Below are positions 57,277-64,000 of a stretch of 64,000 nucleotides of DNA, piece by piece. The position numbers and the translations under genes were made by a program. Numbering within the stretch: position 1 is the stretch's first letter; every line of letters begins with the position of its first letter. The notes below the pieces were generated by a model. The model was given only the letters and a program-made list of their open reading frames with translations. It was not told the DNA's origin and made no database searches. This stretch comes from Rostrohypoxylon terebratum (taxonomy: Eukaryota > Ascomycota > Sordariomycetes > Xylariales > Hypoxylaceae), in NCBI GenBank assembly GCA_022497145.1, contig MU385865.1, positions 476,176 to 540,175 of the forward strand. Reading direction: 5' to 3'.

Positions 57277-58753
57277 GGTTAATGTTGTAATAGAGGAAGG
57301 ATGAGGGAATTTGATACAATGGTCCCTACAAATAAGCAGTACGAAAGAAGGTGTGTATTGTCAGGAGAAGAAACCCGTGGAATTAGAAGTTGAGCACTGC
57401 CTATTTACCTATATATACCCAGCTAGGGAAATAGGTAGGTAGGTAGGTGCCTACATACCTGTCCAGATACTCACACTGAAAAATACTGTGCTCTCGGGTG
57501 GCTACATTAGCTCAGCATGCTTCAAGAGTGCCTCTATAAAATGCGCTATCCACCTCTACCCGTTGTAGGGACGTAGAGTGGGACAGTATAGTCTCGAGAG
57601 TGTGAGTGGGCCAGAGCTGGAGATTACTGATACAAGGATACCTACCTGACAGCCTGAGTACCTACCTAGGTAGGTACTTATCCAGGGTGGCGGATATGGG
57701 TGTACGGGTGTGGGTGGGCGTGTAAACGCCTCTTTCTCATGGACCCCCCACCCTTTGTATCGGGAGCCACAACCTCGCTGCCGGGGCTAGCAGATCCGGT
57801 CTGCAGAACACAAGGGTGGCTGGGTGAGTAGGTAGATACATGGGCAATTGTAACCTCTGTCCGCCATCTCTGTGATACATAGTACTTAGATATACTATTA
57901 TGACAGGTCATCTCAGCGTACTGAGTATATTTGAGAAAAAAGGGTGTTAAGCTATAAAACACGTTTGTACGTTTAAGTACCTGCCTATGTATCTAGATAC
58001 AAGCAAACAATCCTGGAGCTACCTAGGTACGTATCCATATACTTAAGTACTTCGAGACTCATACCGACGCAGCATCGTGACCATTATACATGGATAAGTT
58101 GATATGCTTAATGTAAACATCTCAAACTCTACAATCTCAATCGAAATCAATAATATTAGAGCCTTTATTCTCTCCTTCTGGCCACTCCTAATGAGATGAG
58201 AGACACAACGTAGGACTACCCAATTTGGGGCCTTCGCACCGAAATCCCCAAGTCATTGCAGAATTAATATTGAATACAAGGCACAAGGGAAATCCCCTCT
58301 AATTTAGAGAGACTCAGGCGTTCGTAGGGCGTAGCTATTGCTATCTCTCGAACAGAAAGTTTTACCTCACACCCGCCTGCCACCTGAACTGCACCTAACA
58401 ATTGAGCGCCTTGGGTTTGGAAATATTAACTACCTAGTTAACCTAATCTTCAATTATTACGATACAAGGTCGCACTATATGTCTACCTAGTACCTATCCT
58501 ATCCTATTCCTGATCGTTAGACTACCTAGAATCCTAGATGGCCATCGACAATTCCTCTTCCAGCAATGCAAGCTCCGACCAACACCGACCCGGGCATATC
58601 TTCAATCAATAAATGCCAAGTTGGATAACCCTTCAAGCATTCTGACTCAGGTGGTCCGTTATGATATTCGTTCATAATAATGTGGCTTGCATCTCGAGAC
58701 ATTTGGTGCTCAAAGGCGATTTTTCGGTACTTAGCCAACATTGAATAATATTT
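57277..58753. other. Spacer with TAGG repeats
   Basis: A short TAGG tetranucleotide run lies at about 57432-57450. CCTAGG palindromes occur near 57665 and 58022. No gene is supported in these 1.5 kb. Confidence 0.45.
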
Positions 58754-58758
58754 ACGAG

Positions 58759-59168
58759 TGTTACGAACCCGTCTACTACTTCTGTCTAACTGACTTCGTA
58801 GAGCGGATACGTACCCTGGGGTACTTGGTTTTAAGGTAACAATACTGTAGGGTTGACGATTCTGTTCGTAAAAGAGATTTCATGGGACTCTATATTCAAG
58901 TGCAGTCTGAATACTTAGATTGAAAGCTGAAGAACTAAAACTAAATACAGTAGGAAATTTCCATTCTTTATATCCTAATTCTTTATGTCCATGAAATTGG
59001 TGAGTTAGAAGTGTTTGCATGAGTTGATTTTGACTTATTAAGTCGAGCTCGATTTCTTGAGTTGAGTTCGACTCATTGAATCGAGTTTGATTCAATGCCA
59101 AGATTTTGATTAGGTCACGTGACCTTCGGGTGATACTTTGTCCGTTTTGTTCTGGGGAGATCGTAACA
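58759..59168. mobile_element. Solo LTR A with 5-bp TSD
   Basis: The 410-base unit starts TGTTACGAACC and ends TCGTAACA, so it has TG...CA ends with a short inverted repeat. It is flanked by the perfect direct repeat ACGAG at 58754-58758 and 59169-59173. No internal retrotransposon genes remain, so it is a solo LTR left by recombination. A minus-strand open frame across it looks fortuitous. It is related to the next unit. Confidence 0.85.
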
Positions 59169-59179
59169 ACGAGCCTTGC

Positions 59180-59599
59180 TGTTACGAACCTATACCTAGG
59201 TACTAAGGTATACGGGGTGATTCGTGGGTTTCCTTGTTTGTTAGCAGTACTCGTAGAGATCAGATCAAAGGTGGACTGTTCGTAAGAAAGGCTTGGAGTC
59301 CTCTCTCTATTAGTTCGATGCGGTTGAAGTAATAGACTTAGATTGATAGCTAAAGAACTGAAGTGAGTGACTAGATACATGAAGTATGCTATGCTTTTAT
59401 AAAAAATGTCTCTCCTTCCTCCCTACTGAGTGCCTGAGGTTATCGTGATCTGGTTGATCTAATTGATCTAATGATCTGGTAGATGTCCTAGATCAATTAG
59501 ATCAATAGATCATTCTATGCCGTGGTTTAGCCGTGATTGGTTTATGGGGTTCCACTCCTTGGGTCCTCAAAGTGGCCGCCTGTCGGTTGGTTTGTGACA
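59180..59599. mobile_element. Solo LTR B with 5-bp TSD
   Basis: The 420-base unit starts TGTTACGAACC and ends TTTGTGACA. The perfect direct repeat CTTGC flanks it at 59175-59179 and 59600-59604. Blocks in the same order match LTR A (for example CTTAGATTGA followed by a GAAC block and ATAC), but the copies have diverged. A dyad of GATCTAATTGATC type lies at about 59453-59512. Because its target duplication differs from that of LTR A, it came from a separate insertion of the same family. Confidence 0.85.
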
Positions 59600-59604
59600 C
59601 TTGC

Positions 59605-62600
59605 GTATATCAACATAACGAAAGACGACAAGCAATGTTCTACTCCCGTCAAGCTGGACCTATTGGAACTCGCCTATATTATTTCCTAAATACTAGAGTC
59701 TAATTACCACGACAGGCCTTTGTAATCATGCAATCTCTCACCTTCTTCCATCAACCAACTCTGTCTATTCATCGCCGGTGGTGATTACTTTTGCTAAAAT
59801 AGGAGGCTTCTTAGATCATTGATCCTCAAATTACTTTCCTGATTTACTTTTTGTAACCTATCTCAGAAGCAACGAAACCATTTCTATTGCCAGTTATTAG
59901 GGAATGTTGTACTTGTAATAGTGTATGTAGGCAAATTACGAAAGAAGGTGAGAGTAGGGCAATGATTCATGCATGCCTTACTACCAAACGACATACTTAA
60001 TTACATTCTTCGATAATATGGGATTATTGAAGGAAAATACTTTGAGATCTCTACCTACTTAGGTTAGGCAAGGTCTTCTACATGAAAATGTCGCCTTGAT
60101 CACTACCTAGGTAGTTTTCCTAATTAAGTGCAGTACCAAATGCATAAGGCATCACAAGACAGTGCAAATTACAAGACTCAGGGGGGCGATAAAATGTGTA
60201 GCATAGTTATGTCGGTTCTCCATGGGGTTTACATTTGTGGTCTCGTGTTTTTCATGGGGGATAACGCTGCTCAGAGTGAGCTTCATTTAGTCAAAGATAC
60301 GATTAATAGATGGCACTACCGGGGAAGGCGGGAGTTAACTTCCGGTGATCTTTGAAAAGAAGATATGTAAGAGTCGTGTGCCGCCAAAAAGAGTACTACA
60401 TTAGGTACTATTGTCTGCCCTACGAGACTCTAAGATATGTACCCTAGACCATGGGACCACCCCCTATCGACTTAATACTAATGGAATCTCATGTGTTGTT
60501 TTTGTAGAGGTGTGTAGGTAATAATCAGGCATCCATGGAGAATAAGCGAGCTGCTCGCGCTTCGTAATGTTCTCTGGATCCCTCTTCTATAAGGAATTCA
60601 ATGCTCTCCATCTTCCAATGCAGGCTTCATGGTGTGTATTGCTAGATCTATGCGCAGTGAGGGTGGAGTCACTATTTAGTTAGATCGAAAAAGAGAATGA
60701 GCTTTTGGACTATGTACTTTGAATGACCCTGTACTTGAATCTCCGCGGTCTTATGAAAGGAGTGATGGAGACCGACGTGGTAAGCATCCGGACGATCTAG
60801 AGGGCAATAGCAAGTCCAATATGCAGCACCTCGTCGGCCTAGAATATATGATATTCATCATTCTTAAAACTTTCAAAAGGATTGCCCTCCTAATGATAGT
60901 CGTCTGTCCCTGTTGGCCATGTACTCTATATAGGGGTGAGATTAGCAGACCGAATCTTCGCGTTCTAACGGCGTGCCTCGCATATGAGCCATTTTTAGTA
61001 TAAACCACATCGATATGGCGGTACGATGCTTGAACTGCAAGTAGTAAATACTTTGGAAGGCTGTTTGTCTCAAAAGTACACTGTATCATCCATAGTGACA
61101 GTTATGTGACCACGGTGTAAGATCGATACATGATAGCGAAGAGGTACCTTGACAGAGGAGAAAAGCGCAATTCAATACAACTAAGGGGAGTAAAACCATC
61201 AACTACGACTCATACTTGACTAGGTTCTTTAGCTCTGACTTTTTCTAGGTTGCAGTGTTGCGATGTAGCTAGACGTAAGGCACCGAATGACCCCTTGTAA
61301 GATATTTAATTCATTGACACTTTGCGGCGCGCGACCTACTGTCTCCACCCATCCAAGAGCAACATCACAGAAAGGTAATTGTTATGGCTCAGGAAGTTCG
61401 GCCATCAAGCACTGCTAATTGTTGAAGCTTCGTTGTCTCAATCTTCAACCACTAAACATCGATCGATGCGAAACTTGACATCAAAGACCATCAATGAGAA
61501 CTTGTAATTACCTAGAACGAGATGTATTATTGAGCTATAGGTACCAGATGTACACGGAGGATATGTAGTGGGATCCATGGAATTAAGAAAAACCTTAGGA
61601 CGTAGGCAAAGATGAGCGCCCTGCCTGCATAAGTCACTTCATTACCTAGATATGCATCCCAATAACTGTTCAGGGTTCCTTTGCCATCCATTCGTCATCA
61701 ATTAGCCTAGAGATGTAGTTCAATGTGTTGCTTAGTTGAGTAACAATGACCCGTAAGAACTTGTGGTTTAATTCGGGTCGCTTTACCAAAACCACTACGT
61801 ACCGATACTCTCATTGTTGCCCCTAAGGGACGACCCGATTGAGTATATGTCTCCTGGCTGTCTAGGTGAGTACCGAGTCAACTCAAAACAAATCCATGAC
61901 ATACCGTTGCTTAGAAACGGTACAGCATGGCTAAACTATGCCCAGAAAGATAGAGGGGTTCCGTTCTGCAAGAGTTCGAAGCCTTCGCAAAGTTCCCATG
62001 AGGATGACTCACATAGGCACCTGCCCAGGCAAACGCATTTGATGGCTCAATTCATCCTGAAATAAAGCTATCCTCTATCCATTAGAAGCTATGAATGAGG
62101 AACAGAGTGATAATAACGAACTCACGATGTTTGAATATGAATAGGGGTAACGTGTCAAATTCAAAGCCTCAGCTTAGTCATCTCCTCAGTATCATAAGTA
62201 GTCCAAATGGTTGATTATTACGTAATGAAGCGGTTGAACGTGCCGTACCTCTAAGAGCTGCGTTAATTATAGTGGCTCTTCCGCTAGAATTTGGTCACTA
62301 GGTAGCCACTGAGGTTTAGTGAGGGTTGCGCCTAAAAGCGCAAAAATATTCCAAACTTGTTACATTCTATTACCTATTGTCATTATTCCACGACAGAAGA
62401 AGACTTGAGGCAATAGTTTCCCGAACTGTTGTATTAAGTAAACATTTCCATACCTACTAGGTAGTTATGCGCTGTACATGATGGCTTCAAGGAAGAAAAT
62501 TGGTTAAAATTATGAAAAGTTCAACCGAAACTTGCCGAGAATTTCAACATTGGTGGGAGCTTACCGAAACAGGCTATTAATAATCATATAGCTGAGTCAG

Positions 62601-63080
62601 CGAATCAGGATTAACGCCACTTTCTTGAGTAAGGACTTTAGGTAAGCGACTATGGACTTAGTTAGATTGAGGTTGTAAATAGCTTCAAAAGCAGCTCCTT
62701 TGACTAACCTGGGCAGGTCGTTAAATTGCTCCAGAGTATCTGATACTTCTAAGTTTTGACACGTTTTCATAATTGTATATTGCACAGCATTGTTACCACT
62801 CGAGGTCATAATCATCCGTAATCTTCTCTTATGGAAGAAAGCCGTGTATATTGGACAGTGTGGTACCGTGACAGCCCTGTAACAATAGCCGGGTCGCTGA
62901 CTTATAGTGGCTACCTTTAACTTTTTAACGGGAATGATCACTATCGAGCGCTAAGTCTTAGCTCTAATGATGGCTTATGTAGTCATGCGCACTGTGAAAA
63001 GATCCAGACATCGTGAAAACTTTGGCCTAGACTTTCATCCTTATTGTTGTTGTTATAAGATATCATATATTCCATCAAAT
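59605..63080. other. Repeat-region spacer without a supported gene
   Basis: About 3.5 kb with only short, unconvincing frames. A 114-codon minus-strand frame at 62597-62941 contains protein-like sequence (NLEVSDTLEQFNDLPRLVKG) but has no recognised family and no partner exons. A CCTAGG palindrome lies near 60106. The right end (63073-63080, CATCAAAT) may be the target duplication of the hAT element. Confidence 0.4.
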
Positions 63081-64000
63081 CAGGGCTCGGATCAACTACA
63101 CCAACTACACCAAGGCCTCGAGTGTAGTGGGTGGATTATAATCCACCAACTACCCTCAGTGTAGTGGATTAACGTGTACACCGAAATCTTGTAGTGTAGT
63201 GGGTGTATTTAGTGTACACTGTTTTCAGGGACCTCCTATTCTATTTTTAGTACAGTTTTCTTTAATGAAGCTATTCCCACTTACGTCGTCGCTACCCTCC
63301 CCGTTGAGCCACCCCCTAGCCCACTCCGCGAGCTCCTCGTCGCTCATCCTCTCGACCTGATCATCTTCTAGCTCGTCGCCGTACGGATAAAATACCGGAT
63401 CCAGCTCCTTCGTGATACCGGCCCGGATCCAGGAGCACAACACCTGGCACATACCGATTGTGGATCCATCCATGACGTTACGTGTAGGTGTCACCATCCG
63501 CCCGGCAGCTGAAAATAACCTCTCGCACTCGGCTGACATAGGCTGTACGGTGAGAAAGTCTAAGGCCATGTTGGAGAGCTTAGGGTATTTCGTACGGCGA
63601 TCGTGCCAGTACGCGATAGGATCACGAACCTCGCCGTCGCCCTTTTCTGGATTATTGATCCAGTGTTGGTACTCGTCCACGCCAGCTGGAATTACGGTTA
63701 TATCGTTCCCCACGGACTCACTCCTACTGCTCTCACAGAAGGCCGCGAAGGGGTTCGATTCCAGGCGAGGGCGTTTTGTAGGTGGGTTTCTCTCGTTTTC
63801 CACGGCGCGTGCTGGCGGTTGTACAACACCACGATACCTAGTATGCCACTGCGTTTTGACGATACTACGCGCTGCCGTTATCCACTCAGGTCGGTCCGCC
63901 CACTGGCTATCAAACCAGGACCACCTATAAGCTGGGTGTAACGCCAACGCCGTGTAATATATCGGGGTTTCATCCAGTTTGGTGTAGTAGTCGTTTAGCT
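63081..64000. mobile_element. hAT transposon, left end and 3' half
   Basis: The end starts CAGGGCTCGG, a typical hAT terminus. Within the next 150 bases the motif ACTACAC or its complement GTGTAGT occurs at least five times, as in hAT subterminal binding sites. A transposase reading toward this end follows. The other end and the second target duplication lie beyond the window. Confidence 0.8.
63225..64000 (-). CDS. hAT-family transposase, C-terminal part (cut by window edge)
   Basis: The frame is open from the right window edge to a stop at 63225-63227, at least 257 codons. It reads DYYTKLDETPIYYTALALHP and then RWSWFDSQWADRPEWI, as in fungal hAT transposases. The dimerisation domain is intact: YPKLSNMALDFLTVQPMSAE followed by CERLFSAAGRMVTPTRNVMD and CSWIRAGI. 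The tail is acidic. A GTAAGT donor lies 50 bases before the stop, so the last residues might be spliced differently. No frameshift or stop interrupts the visible part, so the copy could be young. The catalytic N-terminal part is outside the window. Confidence 0.9.
   Translation of the reverse strand, partial: LNDYYTKLDETPIYYTALALHPAYRWSWFDSQWADRPEWITAARSIVKTQWHTRYRGVVQPPARAVENERNPPTKRPRLESNPFAAFCESSRSESVGNDITVIPAGVDEYQHWINNPEKGDGEVRDPIAYWHDRRTKYPKLSNMALDFLTVQPMSAECERLFSAAGRMVTPTRNVMDGSTIGMCQVLCSWIRAGITKELDPVFYPYGDELEDDQVERMSDEELAEWARGWLNGEGSDDVSGNSFIKENCTKNRIGGP

Noticed and set aside
58880..59380. 166-codon open frame on the minus strand
   Set aside because: It lies across two solo LTRs and their target duplications, and shows no protein family.
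62597..62941. 114-codon minus-strand frame as a gene
   Set aside because: Protein-like in part, but no recognised family, promoter context or exon partners; kept only as a note in the spacer entry.
1..64000. Biosynthetic cluster, CRISPR array or operon
   Set aside because: Genes are unrelated eukaryotic housekeeping genes with introns and separate promoters; no regularly spaced repeats exist.

Overview
The window is nuclear DNA of a filamentous ascomycete (Pezizomycotina). The evidence is short GT-AG introns of about 45-80 bases with fungal splice signals, compact spacing between genes, fungal-specific versions of many proteins, and CCTAGG-type palindromes scattered through the intergenic DNA. 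Class or order cannot be fixed from sequence alone; Sordariomycetes or a close relative is a guess from the intergenic style.

Layout. The left edge cuts an F-box gene (1-1174, minus). Then come a SUN-family ER/nuclear-envelope protein (SLP1/SUCO type, 1963-4896, plus), a ten-exon Mei2-type RNA-binding gene (6095-8773, minus) and a gene-free interval of about 4.9 kb upstream of it. UTP16/BUD21 (small-subunit processome, minus) lies head to head with a mitochondrial TPR/Sel1-like protein (plus). A Cdc4-type F-box/WD40 ubiquitin-ligase subunit (17432-19630, minus) follows. About 4.3 kb of spacer holds a TA-flanked MITE. Next are three gene pairs: ZIP zinc transporter with HAT1 (divergent), pyrroline-5-carboxylate reductase with CTK3 (divergent), and a PanE-like reductase converging on mitochondrial ribosomal protein L12. 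L12 shares a 363-base promoter with the giant AAA+ ATPase midasin (MDN1, 4904 residues, 34382-49206). The last genes are an aromatic-ring FAD monooxygenase (50193-52189, minus) and a type II NADH dehydrogenase (53470-55094, plus).

From 55.1 kb to the right edge the window is a repeat-rich accessory stretch. It holds a 594-base MITE with long inverted termini and an 8-base target duplication, one small unrecognised three-exon gene, two neighbouring solo LTRs each with its own perfect 5-base target duplication, and the 3' half of a hAT transposon that runs out of the window.

Most genes are core housekeeping: ribosome assembly (UTP16, MDN1), mitochondrial translation and respiration (MRPL12, NDE), transcription and chromatin (CTK3, HAT1), ubiquitin-dependent cell-cycle control (CDC4), meiosis (MEI2), and metal or amino-acid metabolism (ZIP, P5CR). 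They do not form one pathway. I found no clearly new biological system. The observations most worth checking are the 176-codon open frame that continues in phase beyond the CTK3 stop codon, the well-preserved transposon footprints, the MITE that seems to sit in former coding sequence, three coding microexons, and two GC-AG introns.
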